Positions 23,547-38,282 of a stretch of DNA of 64,000 nucleotides are shown here, piece after piece. Source of the DNA: Allium sativum (lineage: Eukaryota > Streptophyta > Magnoliopsida > Asparagales > Amaryllidaceae); assembly GCA_030737875.1 (NCBI GenBank), contig CM060915.1:568214577-568278576 (forward strand), given 5' to 3'. Each line of letters opens with the position of its first letter. Position 1 is the stretch's first letter. Under the pieces are notes generated by a model. It did not search any database and had not been told where the DNA came from. It saw nothing but the letters and a program-made list of their open reading frames with translations. Made by a program: the position numbers and the translations under genes.

Positions 23547-26500
23547 TGTAATAACCCGAAAATCTGGGCCAGTTTAAAATTTTTATTTTTGCAAATATAA
23601 CGAATTTTCTATATTTAAAATAGATTATTTTAAATAATATCAACGAGAAATTTATTTTTGAATAGAATTCGACGTATATATTATACGCGTCGTCGTTAGA
23701 ATATAAATATTTATATATAATTATAAATAGAATTGAAAATGGCGCGGTAGTTCGATAATTCGATTTCAAACTTCAATTGAATGTACCGGGTGCAAAACAA
23801 ACCGGATTTTAGTGAAACCAAAAACATTAGGATCTAATTGATAATATCTTTCTAACGGATGTAAGAAACTGAGATTTCACTTTAAAAATTGAGAGATATG
23901 TCCAGTTGAAAATTCTGAATAGTCGCTATGGAATTCAGGCCCTTAAAAATGGACATTTTGCAAATGACCTCGGATTTCGACGAAACCAGTTTTGTTGGGT
24001 CCGTGATGTCAAGTTATTGCTAGGTTTCAAATTTCATAATTTTTCGAATCAATATGTGAGCGTGGCAAAGGAAAACGCGTTTGACCAGTTTCAGTTGATT
24101 TTAATCGACGGGAAATTGGCCATTTTTCTAACGGTCTCAGAATTCGACGAAACTAGTTTTGTTAGGACCGTATCGTCAATACGAAGCTAGAAAATATTTT
24201 TTTTTGGAATTTTTCTAGTTAGTATATGACCCCGGTAATTTGAAATGTACGTTTAAAATTCAATATAGTGATTTAAATGCAAATTAAACGGAAACTGATT
24301 GTAACGATCAAATCAGCTTGCGATACATATCCCATTGTGTTCAGAATGGGGGTAATTAGCTAGGGGCGACAGTCGTTGGGCCTCGATTGGAGTTCGAATG
24401 AGAAGATAACTTTTCGGGAGGATAAATTAATTAAATAAATTAATTAATTAAAATAGAAAAGTCAACCCCCTCCTCGTATACCCTTTCCCCGATCCCCCTT
24501 TTCTCAGAAATCGAATACAAAAAAAAAGGGAAAATCGCTCCCCACCCAGAATTCCCGTCGCCCCCTCGCCAGTGGCGATCGTCGCCTCTAACCTCGCCAA
24601 ACCCCACGCCGCCAAGCCCTCCGCCTGCTCAAGATTCCCCGCCCCGTCTTCTGCCTCGACCAGCCTCGCACCTCAAACCCCAAGCTCGAAATCACCACTG
24701 CGAGTCCAGCCCTCCTCCCTCAACTCCGCCGTGCCTTCAGACTCCCCCCCCCCCCCCCCCGAACACCGGCGACCCTGCTCAGCTCCTCCCCGAAGATCCA
24801 GCGCGACCTAATTTCCCCCAATGCCCTAGCCCGCAACCCTTAAACCCTGACTCCGCCGACCACCAAGGGAGGGCCCCACTCCGGCGCAGCAACCCCCGGC
24901 AGCCTCCAATCTCGCAAGAAACCCCCCCCCCCCCCCTCTTCGACAGTGATCCCTAGTTCGAAGAAAGGTGAGTTTTATTTTCATGAATTTATTTATTTTC
25001 TTCCAGTTAAAAACTGAATTAAAAAGGTGAGTGATTACTTTTTCTTGTTCTTTTCCTTTATTATGAGATAATTAGAGTATATAAATTAGGAATAAAATCA
25101 GTTTTTAAAAATATATAAAGCAAGGATTTTTATAGTAACATAGAAAAGATTTGATTTTATTTCATATGTGAAGTTGACGAGATAAGGTTTTTAGTAGATA
25201 AAGAAGACGATATTATTAAATAGAAAAGTCGAGATTTTTGAATATGAAAATGTCATACTTTTATAAGAAGTATAAAATACGTAGAGAATAAAAATATGAT
25301 TTTCATATAGTAGCGATAATAAAAATATAATTTTTATACTAGTGGCATAATAAAAAATATGATTTTTACTTATGTAGAGTATTAAAAATATGGTTTTTAT
25401 ATTTTTAGAATAATAAAAATATGATTTTTATTTAATTAGAGTAATAAAAATATAACCTTTACGAATAGGGATGTGAAGTAAAAATACGATTTTTATCGAT
25501 ATGAATGTGAAGTAAAAATACGATTTTTAATATGAAGTTAAAGTTATAAAAATACGATTTTAATATATTGAGTAGCGAAGTAAAATTCGGTTTTTACATA
25601 TGTAGTGAAAGCGGACAACGAAGATGTCGAAAAGGCGAGAGCGAAGAAGATCTATATCGAAGTGGAGTCAGGATGTTTGGATAGCAATATGTGAGAACTT
25701 CTCACCTTTCAATTTCTTTTTCTAGTTATATATATACTAGGATGTAGACGGTGTTTAGTAGCACCCGACACCCGTCATCCACAGACCATGGATGGCTTGT
25801 TTGTTAAATTGTTTGGTTGTGTAGTTGATTAGTCTAATTGGTTTGAATTGAATTGTTTGGTGAAATGGAATGGATGTGATTGATGTGTGAATGGCGTGGG
25901 CCTTCACGAGACCGGTGATAAGGCTAGGCCTCGTCCCGTTTCTAGTATCGTGCCGTTATGCCGCCGAAATTTTCTAAAATATGTTAGAAAAACAAAAAAT
26001 ATCATTTTTATTGTGTAAATAAAATGAATAGAAATTCAAGTGTTGAAATAGAATATTTTATCGTTAAAAATATAATTTTTAACGTGAAAGTGAATAAATA
26101 AATATTTATAAACAAATCGGCCGGTTTGTTTATATACACTGATTTGACTGATATTGATTGGGTCGATAAATTTTACACATCGCCCAACTGCACAAATAAA
26201 ATCTGTGTTTGATTGTTTGAAACCCCACACGGGTGTTGGGATGAAATTTGATGTTCACTCATCCTGATTGATTAAATATGTCGATCGGTCGATTGACAGA
26301 CTGTTATAAGCGTCAGATATCTATATTTGATGCTTATACAGTGTAGTGCACTTTGGTTGATGGTTGATTGTTTACTAATGCTATTATATACATGTATTGT
26401 ATGGAATCCATATAATTAACGTTATATGGTGATTGATTGTGCCTCATTCCAATCTGGAAAATAACGAATATTATAAAAGCAAATTCATGTGAGGAATATA

Positions 26501-29500
26501 AAAATAGTTATGTGTTGACGATGTTCATGTGTTGAAAATATTCGTGTGTTGAGTAAAATATTTTAAATAATAAAAATTACATCTTTATCATATTTAAGAT
26601 TAGAATCTACTTTACGGTGGAGTCTAATTAAAATCAAACGATAGATACCATAGTTTTATAAAATATTTTACATAACAAAAATAGTGAGGTGTTGACAGTA
26701 CTCATGTGTTGAGATTAGTCGTGTGTTGAAAGAAATATAGATTCATGTGTTGAATGGGATAAATATTCATTTGTTGGATAGAATAAAGGAGTTTTGAAAA
26801 ATATAAAGCCGTGTTGATTAGAGATGCGTTATTTCGACGTGAACGATATTTATATCGATTTTAAACGATTTCGAAATGAATTGAATTGAAAACGATTTCG
26901 AAATGAATTGAATTGAAAACGATTTCGAAATGAATTGAATTGAAAACGATTTCGAAATGAATTGAATTGAAAACGATTTCGAAATGAATTGAATTGAAAA
27001 CGATTTCGAAATGAATTGAAAACTAATTCAAATTGAATTGAAAGTGAATTGAAATTGAAATGAATTCAAATTGAATTAAAATTTGAATTGAATAGAAATG
27101 AATTTTAAAACGAATTTATAAAGAAGAATTCAATTTTGGCTTTGAATGGAAATAGTGTTGAAATGGTTTTGAAACGAAGTTAAAACGATTTATAAAATTC
27201 GTTTTAAAGGGAAATCGACGAAATATATATATAATATATATATATTATATATATATATATAATGGCCTGAATAGAACGCGCCGCGCCGCGGTAGTTCGTG
27301 AATTTCGACCATTTATTTCAAACGGACATTGCGGGAGATCCGACCGTCGGATTCTCCTAAAACCGGAACCGTTGGGTTCGTATCGAAAAGAGCTTTCCAA
27401 TGAATATTAGAAATTTGAAATCTAACGGTTGGATTTGGAATTATGTCCAAATCAAATTCGAAAAAGGTCGCTGTAAGTGCAGTTCGATGGCCGTTGTTGG
27501 AAATCGACTGTACGGGCCTTGATAAAATTATTAAAAATATCTATAATTTGTGTAAAATTATAATATGTGAATTGGAAAGATTTGGGCTGGAAAATTCCAC
27601 ATTTGAAAAGATAAAAAAATAGATTTTTATCGAAATGAACTAGTTTTGAACTAGAATTGAAATCAATTTATTTTAGAAATAAATAAATTGAATTTGAAAG
27701 TGATTTTGGAAAATAATCGATAATTTCCAATACGTGGATTGGACTGGAGCCGAATCGAAATTATCTTCGGGATATTTCGATGTTGGATTTCGTGACTATA
27801 CAAATATTGTTATGGGGATTTGAAAGATATTTTATATCGTTATTTCCAATACGATATTTGTTGGTTTCAGAATTTGATATTGAATATAAGCCGATATATT
27901 TTCTATTCAGAGCCTTGTATTTAATATCAAATGTGATTTGGTTTGTCGTGAATCGTGTTTTTGATGACATTGGTTCTTTAACCCAGTTAAAGGCAGGATA
28001 TTGATTTTTTGAAAAGATTAAAACTAAGTGGAGTTTTAATGAATCTTTAATTAGATTGAAAAGTGAATTGATAATTTAAATTATCAAATCTGAAAAGTGA
28101 TCGAGAGTGGAGTACCACCAGTTTTGCTCCAAAGCGATAGTTAAATCTTTAATTAGATTTGGACGTGAAATGGTAATTAATTTTACCGATAACACCGTGG
28201 TGTTAGGAATGGAGTATCCCCAGTTTTGCTCCATAGGATATATAGGTTGGGATTGGGAAATAAAATAAATAATTACTTCGGTGTGGTTCTTTAATCCCGA
28301 CTAGTTTGAATGATATCCAAAGGAAGATTATAGGATAAATTTAGAAGAATTTATCTTGGATAAAATTAATGGGAACATTTCCCTAAGAATGTGATTTTGT
28401 GAATAAAAGAATATTCTGAATTGGAATGAGGCGTTTGTTGTGTTTGTGTAACATTCGTTTAATTATATACGTGGTTTATTCAGAAAGGCCGGGTTTATAC
28501 CCATTCTGAATAACCGATTCGACGAGATGTCGAAGATGAAGACGGTGGTTGAAGACCGGAAGTCTTCACATCGTTTGGGTGATTACTGATGATCTTGATT
28601 GGGCTGTACACCCAGGATGAGGGAAACAGTTGGTGATCGTCCAGACGTACTTGGAGATGGATGGATATGCGAGGAAAGTGCCTCCGGTTTCGTTCAGACC
28701 CAGAACGAACTTGTAAATGGATTGTGTGTCTAACATTGGATTTTATTCTGTGTTGATTGATCTCTATTAAATATACATCTGTTTGGCGGCGGAGAATTTA
28801 TTCTCTTGCTTAACGCCCTTCTCTGAGACGTACGAGCTCAGAGGTTGTATATCGATGGACATCAGTCGCATGGAATGAATTGCCAGTGTGGCACGCGTAA
28901 GTGGCAATTGATCAAGGCTTCTGTTGAAAAGCAAAGTCTTGTGGTTGATGATCAAAGCACGGCCTGTGTGGCATAGCTTTGTGTATAACGTGAATTCGCG
29001 AGCCTCACACCTCGGTATGAGTCAAAAACGGGATAGTGGCTGCAGGGAGAGCACGACGTTTCTTTCTAGCTAGGGTGGTGTCAGTGACCTACCAGCCCTG
29101 ACATTTATATACTTTTCACCTGTGTGGTTGTGGGAATGCGAGGCGCCTCGGATATAGGTCTGTAAGGACCGGGAAACGTGTGTTCAGGAATAATTAATCC
29201 TCAAAAGTAAGAGAGGACCGGCCCTGAAGATCCAAGGATCATAGTGGGGTCCTGGGACATTTGCTAGAGTGTCTCGAATCGGAGAGGAGCTTGCCCCTTG
29301 CCTCGGCTCATGACGGAAATCCAATTTCCAATACGTGATAGTGCGGTTTTATTTGTAGAACCTAGTATGGCGACATAGTGGTATGGGTCATTCATGCCGC
29401 CTACGATTGATATTTATGATTGAAATTGTTTTGACACTATACACCTATAATAGTATCAAATAATGTGTTTTAAACGTATCAAGCATGCTTTGGCTGTTAT

Positions 29501-30084
29501 AAGGTAAAAACCCTATCCTCCGGCTTGCGTTGCATTGTGTGATGGGACCTGGGTCTTATAACAGCTTCATTTTTCTTTATTTAGCATTGCGCTGTTTGTT
29601 TTACGCACTGGTATTCTTGGGAGGAAACCCGTTCCGTGTTATACGGCGTGGTCCCTTGATTTACCGAACTTTAAAATAAAGAATTATAACTGTTTTAGTT
29701 CTCACACCAGTCCCATGACTGACCTGGAGTTTATTGTTTTAACCTAAACTCTGGGTGCCCCTATTTTCCGCACGGGCAGCTAGTAGTTTTGGTTTTGCAG
29801 ATTTATATTCACAGGGTCTTGATTAACAGTTGGAACGATGCTCGGAAAGCTCTGTATCCGTGTATCACTTCTAGTTGTGTTTTATATTATTTTTCCGCTG
29901 CTATGTAATTTATTGTAATCTCTGATATTTGTTGAATGTAATTTATTCATTTATACTCTGTATATTCTTGTATCTGATGGGATTGTTGTAATAACAATGA
30001 AATGTTCTTCCGTATGCGATCTATTTTGTCTTGTACTCAATTCTATCCGTGCTTTCCTTCACGGGGAAGTTACGGGTCGTTACA
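23547..30084 (+). mobile_element. Family-A LTR 2 (middle)
   Basis: 6538 bp with the same layout as LTR 1. It has a handful of private substitutions and shares with LTR 3 the bases that set LTR 1 apart (for example ctaacggatg near 23850 against ctagcggatg). No target duplication lies at either end because both borders are internal junctions. Confidence 0.93.
26867..27023 (+). repeat. 27-bp minisatellite, 5 units plus a 22-bp partial unit
   Basis: Same unit as at 19321, with one more full copy. Confidence 0.9.
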
Positions 30085-30087
30085 TTT

Positions 30088-30099
30088 TGGTATCAGAGC
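30088..30099 (+). promoter_or_regulatory. Primer-binding site, initiator tRNA-Met
   Basis: TGGTATCAGAGC three bases after the end of LTR 2. Confidence 0.93.
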
Positions 30100-31110
30100 T
30101 TTGGTTTACAGAGCTCGAGAACAAGGCACATTAGAACCATACGAAAGAATTCATCAGATATTGGATTAGCAACATCCAATTAGAGTGACTCGTTAGAAAT
30201 AGGATCAGTAGTATCCTAGAACGAGTGTGAAGAGTATATTTTTCAAATGAAAACAATTTTGTTTTGAAAATTTAAACCATTTTATACGTATTTGAACTTT
30301 TATTTATTTTGAATGTGGACAATCTAGTATATAAAGGTTTTGCATATACGCGTCATGAACGTATATTCGAAGTTTTAATATATTAGATAGATATAGAGTC
30401 ACACTCTAGTCACCCGGACATGGTCCTGATGATGAAGTATACCATCACCAGTATTTATTTTCGAGTGACGAAGGTATGATATCTATATATTTCCATTAGA
30501 CTGGTGTGAGAACCAAAACTAATATAGCTAGAATACATTGTTGTGAATTGGCATCAAAAACATGATTTCTGTATATATATCAAAATTATGAATTTGAAAC
30601 TCTAATTCACTAATTGATTGATGTTTGTGTTGTTTGTTTAATTGTTTGCCAATTTTTAGCCATTTAGCCTAATTGAAACGAATATTGAATTGTATTGAAA
30701 ATTGGTCGCATTTGCTTGCATATATATGTACTTACATTGAACAGGTCATAGCAAGGAGGCTAGAGCTAGAGAATAAAATTTGTTTGCCCGACAAATAGGT
30801 GCATGTTTACTACATAATTTCCTGTTTTGTTTGGGTGATGATGATTTTGTGAGCCTATTGGCTAGCCGCTTGGCTTTTTCTTTTTCTTTTTGAGATCTGA
30901 AGGACCGGGGAAGCTATTTGAAATTCCCCGATGCTCCCGGTGCAGGGGAGGTTATGGCGAAATTTTTCGAAAATTTAGGGTGTTAGCCAAATTTTTGAAA
31001 TTTTTGGAAATTCTCAGAAACTGAAAAGTTGGGGAATGGAAGCCAAATCGAACGAAGAGTTAATTAATCAAACCACTTTCTACTTTGTTCCTTTTCGGGG
31101 ACGAAAAGTT

Positions 31111-31125
31111 TTAAGTGGGGGAGAT
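31111..31125 (+). promoter_or_regulatory. Polypurine tract 2
   Basis: ttaagtgggggagat directly before LTR 3. It is the more canonical version; the copy before LTR 2 has A for G in the run. Confidence 0.88.
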
Positions 31126-34100
31126 TGTAATAACCCGAAAATCTGGGCCAGTTTAAAATTTTTATTTTTGCAAATATAACGAAATTTCTATATTTAAAAT
31201 AGATTATTTTAAATAATATCGACGAGAAATTTATTTTTGAATAGAATTCGACGTATATATTATACGCGTCGTCGTTAGAATATAAATATTTATATATAAT
31301 TATAAATAGAATTGAAAATGGCGCGGTAGTTCGATAATTCGATTTCAAACTTCAATTGAATGTACCGGGTGCAAAACAAACCGGATTTTAGTGAAACCAA
31401 AAACATTAGGATCTAATTGATAATATCTTTCTAACGGATGTAAGAAACTGAGATTTCACTTTAAAAATTGAGAGATATGTCCAGTTGAAAATTCTGAATA
31501 GTCGCTATGGAATTCAGGCCCTTAAAAATGGACATTTTGCAAATGACCTCGGATTTCGACGAAACCAGTTTTGTTGGGTCCGTGATGTCAAGTTATTGCT
31601 AGGTTTCAAATTTCATAATTTTTCGAATCAATATGTGAGCGTGGCAAAGGAAAACGCGTTTGACCAGTTTCAGTTGATTTTAATCGACGGGAAATTGGCC
31701 ATTTTTCTAACGGTCTCAGAATTCGACGAAACTAGTTTTGTTAGGACCGTATCGTCAATACGAAGCTAGAAAATATATTTTTTTGGAATTTTTCTAGTTA
31801 GTATATGACCCCGGTAATTTGAAATGTACGTTTAAAATTCAATATAGTGATTTAAATGCAAATTAAACGGAAACTGATTGTAACGATCAAATCAGCTTGC
31901 GATACATATCCCATTGTGTTCAGAATGGGGGTAATTAGCTAGGGGCGACAGTCGTTGGGCCTCGATTGGAGTTCGAATGAGAAGATAACTTTTCGGGAGG
32001 ATAAATTAATTAAATAAATTAATTAATTAAAATAGAAAAGTCAACCCCCTCCTCGTATACCCTTTCCCCGATCCCCCTTTTCTCAGAAATCGAATACAAA
32101 AAAAAAAGGGAAAATCGCTCCCCACCCAGAATTCCCGTCGCCCCCTCGCCAGTGGCGATCGTCGCCTCTAACCTCGCCAAACCCCACGCCGCCAAGCCCT
32201 CCGCCTGCTCGAGATTCCCCGCCCCGTCTTCTGCCTCGACCAGCCTCGCACCTCAAACCCCAAGCTCGAAATCACCACCGCGAGTCCAGCCCTCCTCCCT
32301 CAACTCCGCCGTGCCTTCAGACTCCCCCCCCCCCCCCCGAACGCCGGCGACCCTGCTCAGCTCCTCCCCGAAGATCCAGCGCGACCTAATTTCCCCCAAT
32401 GCCCTAGCCCGCAACCCTTAAACCCTGACTCCGCCGACCACCAAGGGAGGGCCCCACTCCGGCGCAGCAACCCCCGGCAGCCTCCAATCTCGCAAGAAAC
32501 CCCCCCCCCCCCCCTCTTCGACAGTGATCCCTAGTTCGAAGAAAGGTGAGTTTTATTTTCATGAATTTATTTATTTTCTTCCAGTTAAAAACTGAATTAA
32601 AAAGGTGAGTGATTACTTTTTCTTGTTCTTTTCCTTTATTATGAGATAATTAGAGTATATAAATTAGGAATAAAATCAGTTTTTAAAAATATATAAAGCA
32701 AGGATTTTTATAGTAACATAGAAAAGATTTGATTTTATTTCATATGTGAAGTTGACGAGATAAGGTTTTTAGTAGATAAAGAAGACGATATTATTAAATA
32801 GAAAAGTCGAGATTTTTGAATATGAAAATGTCATACTTTTATAAGAAGTATAAAATACGTAGAGAATAAAAATATGATTTTCATATAGTAGCGATAATAA
32901 AAATATAATTTTTATACTAGTGGCATAATAAAAAATATGATTTTTACTTATGTAGAGTATTAAAAATATGGTTTTTATATTTTTAGAATAATAAAAATAT
33001 GATTTTTATTTAATTAGAGTAATAAAAATATAACCTTTACGAATAGGGATGTGAAGTAAAAATACGATTTTTATCGATATGAATGTGAAGTAAAAATACA
33101 ATTTTTAATATGAAGTTAAAGTTATAAAAATACGATTTTAATATATTGAGTAGCGAAGTAAAATTCGGTTTTTACATATGTAGTGAAAGCGGACAACGAA
33201 GATGTCGAAAAGGCGAGAGCGAAGAAGATCTATATCGAAGTGGAGTCAGGATGTTTGGATAGCAATATGTGAGAACTTCTCACCTTTCAATTTCTTTTTC
33301 TAGTTATATATATATACTAGGATGTAGACGGTGTTTAGTAGCACCCGACACCCGTCATCCACAGACCATGGATGGCTTGTTTGTTAAATTGTTTGGTTGT
33401 GTAGTTGATTAGTCTAATTGGTTTGAATTGAATTGTTTGGTGAAATGGAATGGATGTGATTGATGTGTGAATGGCGTGGGCCTTCACTAGACCGGGGATA
33501 AGGCTAGGCCTCGTCCCGTTTCTAGTATCGTGCCGTTATGCCGCCGAAATTTTCTAAAATATGTTAGAAAAACAAAAAATATCATTTTTATTGTGTAAAT
33601 AAAATGAATAGAAATTCAAGTGTTGAAATAGAATATTTTATCGTTAAAAATATAATTTTTAACGTGAAAGTGAATAAATAAATATTTATAAACAAATCGG
33701 CCAATTTGTTTATATACACTGATTTGACTGATATTGATTGGGTCGATAAATTTTACACATCGCCCAACTGCACAAATAAAATCTGTGTTTGATTGTTTGA
33801 AACCCCACACGGGTGTTGGGATGAAATTTGATGTTCACTCATCCTGATTGATTAAATATGTCGATCGGTCGATTGACAGACTGTTATAAGCGTCAGATAT
33901 CTATATTTGATGCTTATACAGTGTAGTGCACTTTGGTTGATGGTTGATTGTTTACTAATGCTATTATATACATGTGTTGTATGGAATCCATATAATTAAC
34001 GTTATATGGTGATTGATTGTGCCTCATTCCAATCAGGAAAATAACGAATATTATAAAAGCAAATTCATGTGAGGAATATAAAAATAGTTATGTGTTGACG

Positions 34101-37100
34101 ATGTTCATGTGTTGAAAATATTCGTGTGTTGAGTAAAATATTTTAAATAATAAAAATTACATCTTTATCATATTTAAGATTAGAATCTACTTTACGGTGG
34201 AGTCTAATTAAAATCAAACGATAGATACCATAGTTTTATAAAATATTTTACATAACAAAAATAGTGAGGTGTTGACAGTACTCATGTGTTGAGATTAGTC
34301 GTGTGTTGAAAGAAATATAGATTCATGTGTTGAATGGGATAAATATTCATTTGTTGGATAGAATAAAGGAGTTTTGAAAAATATAAAGCCGTGTTGATTA
34401 GAGATGCGTTATTTCGACGTGAACGATATTTATATCGATTTTAAACGATTTCGAAATGAATTGAATTGAAAACGATTTCGAAATGAATTGAATTGAAAAC
34501 GATTTCGAAATGAATTGAATTGAAAACGATTTCGAAATGAATTGAATTGAAAACGATTTCGAAATGAATTGAATTGAAAACGATTTCGAAATGAATTGAA
34601 AACTAATTCAAATTGAATTGAAAGTGAATTGAAATGAATTCAAATTGAATTAAAATTTGAATTGAATAGAAATGAATTTTAAAACGAATTTATAAAGAAG
34701 AATTCAATTTTGGCTTTGAATGGAAATAGTGTTGAAATGGTTTTGAAACGAAGTTAAAACGATTTATAAAATTCGTTTTAAAAGGAAATCGACGAAATAT
34801 ATATATAATATATATATATTATATATATATATATAATGGCCTGAATAGAACGCGCCGCGCCGCGGTAGTTCGTGAATTTCGACCATTTATTTCAAACGGA
34901 CATTGCGGGAGATCCGACCGTCGGATTCTCCTAAAACCGGAACCGTTGGGTTCGTATCGAAAAGAGCTTTCCAATGAATATTAGAAATTTGAAATCTAAC
35001 GGTTGGATTTGGAATTATGTCCAAATCAAATTCGAAAAAGGTCGCTGTAAGTGCAGTTCGATGGCCGTTGTTGGAAATCGACTGTACGGGCCTTGATAAA
35101 ATTATTAAAAATATCTATAATTTGTGTAAAATTATAATATGTGAATTGGAAAGATTTGGGCTGGAAAATTCCACATTTGAAAAGATAAAAAAATAGATTT
35201 TTATCGAAATGAACTAGTTTTGAACTAGAATTGAAATCAATTTATTTTAGAAATAAATAAATTGAATTTGAAAGTGATTTTGGAAAATAATCGATAATTT
35301 CCAATACGTGGATTGGACTGGAGCCGAATCGAAATTATCTTCGGGATATTTCGATGTTGGATTTCGTGACTATACAAATATTGTTATGGGGATTTGAAAG
35401 ATATTTTATATCGTTATTTCCAATACGATATTTGTTGGTTTCAGAATTTGATATTGAATATAAGCCGATATATTTTCTATTCAGAGCCTTGTATTTAATA
35501 TCAAATGTGATTTGGTTTGTCGTGAATCGTGTTTTTGATGACATTGGTTCTTTAACCCAGTTAAAGGCAGGATATTGATTTTTTGAAAAGATTAAAACTA
35601 AGTGGAGTTTTAATGAATCTTTAATTAGATTGAAAAGTGAATTGATAATTTAAATTATCAAATCTGAAAAGTGATCGAGAGTGGAGTACCACCAGTTTTG
35701 CTCCAAAGCGATAGTTAAATCTTTAATTAGATTTGGACGTGAAATGGTAATTAATTTTACCGATAACACCGTGGTGTTAGGAATGGAGTATCCCCAGTTT
35801 TGCTCCATAGGATATATAGGTTGGGATTGGGAAATAAAATAAATAATTACTTCGGTGTGGTTCGTTAATCCCGACTAGTTTGAATGACATCCAAAGGAAG
35901 ATTATAGGATAAATTTAGAAGAATTTATCTTGGATAAAATTAATGGGAACATTTCCCTAAGAATGTGATTTTGTGAATAAAAGAATATTCTGAATTGGAA
36001 TGAGGCGTTTGTTGTGTTTGTGTAACATTCGTTTAATTATATACGTGGGTTATTCAGAAAGGCCGGGTTTATACCCATTCTGAATAACCGATTCGACGAG
36101 ATGTCGAAGATGAAGACGGTGGTTGAAGACCGGAAGTCTTCACATCGTTTGGGTGATTACTGATGATCTTGATTGGGCTGTACACCCAGGATGAGGGAAA
36201 CAGTTGGTGATCGTCCAGACGTACTTGGAGATGGATGGATATGCGAGGAAAGTGCCTCCGGTTTCGTTCAGACCCAGAACGAACTTGTAAATGGATTGTG
36301 TGTCTGACATTGGATTTTATTCTGTGTTGATTGATCTCTATTAAATATACATCTGTTTGGCGGCGGAGAATTTATTCTCTTGCTTAACGCCCTTCTCTGA
36401 GACGTATGAGCTCAGAGGTTGTATATCGATGGACATCAGTCACATGGAATGAATTGCCAGTGTGGCACGCGTAAGTGGCAATTGATCAAGGCTTCTGTTG
36501 AAAAGCAAAGTCTTGTGGTTGATGATCAAAGCACGGCCTGTGTGGCATAGCTTTGTGTATAACGTGAATTCGCGAGCCTCACACCTCGGTATGAGTCAAA
36601 AACGGGATAGTGACTGCAGGGAGAGCACGACGTTTCTTTCTAGCTAGGGTGGTGTCAGTGACCTACCAGCCCTGACATTTATATACTTTTCACCTGTGTG
36701 GTTGTGGGAATGCGAGGCGCCTCGGATATAGGTCTGTAAGGACCGGGAAACGTGTGTTCAGGAATAATTAATCCTCAAAAGTAAGAGAGGACCGGCCCTG
36801 AAGATCCAAGGATCATAGTGGGGTCCTGGGACATTTGCTAGAGTGTCTCGAATCGGAGAGGAGCTTGCCCCTTGCCTCGGCTCATGACGGAAATCCAATT
36901 TCCAATACGTGATAGTGCGGTTTTATTTGTAGAACCTAGTATGGCGACATAGTGGTATGGGTCATTCATGCCGCCTACGATTGATATTTATGATTTAAAT
37001 TGTTTTGACACTATACACCTATAATAGTATCAAATAATGTGTTTTAAACATATCAAGCATGCTTTGGTTGTTATAAGGTAAAAACCCTATCCTCCGGCTT

Positions 37101-37658
37101 GCGTTGCATTGTGTGATGGGACCTGGGTCTTATAACAGCTTCATTTTTCTTTATTTAGCATTGCGCTGTTTGTTTTACGCACTGGTATTCTTGGGAGGAA
37201 ACCCGTTCCGTGTTATACGGCGTGGTCCCTTGATTTACCGAACTTTAAAATAAAGAATTATAACTGTTTTAGTTCTCACACCAGTCCCATGACTGACCTG
37301 GAGTTTATTGTTTTAACCTAAACTCTGGGTGCCCCTATTTTCCGCACGGGCAGCTAGTAGTTTTGGTTTTGCAGATTTATATTCACAGGGTCCTGATTAA
37401 CAGTTGGAACGATGCTCGGAAAGCTCTGTATCCGTGTATCACTTCTAGTTGTGTTTTATATTATTTTTCCGCTGCTATGTAATTTATTGTAATCTCTGAT
37501 ATTTGTTGAATGTAATTTATTCATTTATACTCTGTATATTCTTGTATCTGATGGGATTGTTGTAATAACAATGAAATGTTCTTCCGTATGCGATCTATTT
37601 TGTCTTGTACTCAATTCTATCCGTGCTTTCCTTCACGGGGAAGTTACGGGTCGTTACA
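31126..37658 (+). mobile_element. Family-A LTR 3
   Basis: 6533 bp with the same layout as LTR 1 and LTR 2. Most private substitutions are in its 3' third (for example near 35863, 36409, 36990, 37049). It ends GGGTCGTTACA next to the right TATGT duplication. Confidence 0.93.
34447..34603 (+). repeat. 27-bp minisatellite, 5 units plus a 22-bp partial unit
   Basis: Same unit and copy number as in LTR 2. Confidence 0.9.
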
Positions 37659-37663
37659 TATGT
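37659..37663. repeat. Right TSD of three-LTR array (TATGT)
   Basis: Matches 15994-15998. Confidence 0.92.
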
Positions 37664-38282
37664 CTACTAATTTTTATAAAAAAAATGAAGTCATAACAAA
37701 ATCATAGCAAATATAAGTATTATTTACAAAGGGTGGATAAGGCCAATTTTTATAACATACAATTTTTATACAAATAATTTGTTATACAAGTAATTTTTAT
37801 AAGTAATTTTTATTTACAAGTAATTGCTATAACATACGATTTCAAAATCATTTTAAGGAGACACGATGTATGTCTACTAATTTTTATAACAAAATGAAAT
37901 CATAGCAAATACAATTAATTTGTATGCTTATGATTCTTATAAGTAATTTGTTATAACATATAATTTTTATGGCATATAATAATCATAACAAAATCATACC
38001 AATTTTTATAACATACAATTTTTATACAAGTAATTTTTATATATATATATCATTATTAGCGAACGAAGGCATTTCTAGTGTAACTATGATTGTATGCTAA
38101 CAATGATTGTATGCTTATGCTTCAGAATTTATTTTATGTCGAGCCAACAATAAATAAGACGATTAAGGTTTTTAAGTAGAAGTAAGTCTTAATAGAGAAA
38201 AAACACTTAATAATGTAGATGTAAATAAATTATGCTATATGAATATTACCATCAGGTTTCTGAATCCATAACGCCTGGTCTG
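37664..38282. other. AT-rich CACTA interior
   Basis: Degenerate repeats of aatttttataacatacaattt between about 37700 and 38045, then AT-rich DNA up to the end of the Transposase_24-like gene. It is probably the 3' flank of that gene. No coding frame. Confidence 0.5.

Larger units (their letters stand above)
30085..31125 (+). mobile_element. Family-A internal region 2, non-coding
   Basis: 1041 bp, the same length as internal region 1 and nearly identical to it. Primer site at 30088-30099, polypurine tract at 31111-31125. Confidence 0.9.
15999..37658 (+). mobile_element. Family-A retrotransposon as LTR-internal-LTR-internal-LTR array
   Basis: Three near-identical LTRs (6507, 6538 and 6533 bp) alternate with two internal regions of 1041 bp each. 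Only the outermost ends carry a target duplication (TATGT); the inner junctions run PBS to PPT without one. It therefore sits at one insertion site and behaves as one locus. Each internal region has a primer site directly after the upstream LTR and a polypurine tract directly before the downstream LTR. There is no gag, protease, reverse transcriptase or integrase. Unequal exchange between LTRs of sister elements is the simplest origin; insertion of a tandem cDNA is the alternative. Confidence 0.93.
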
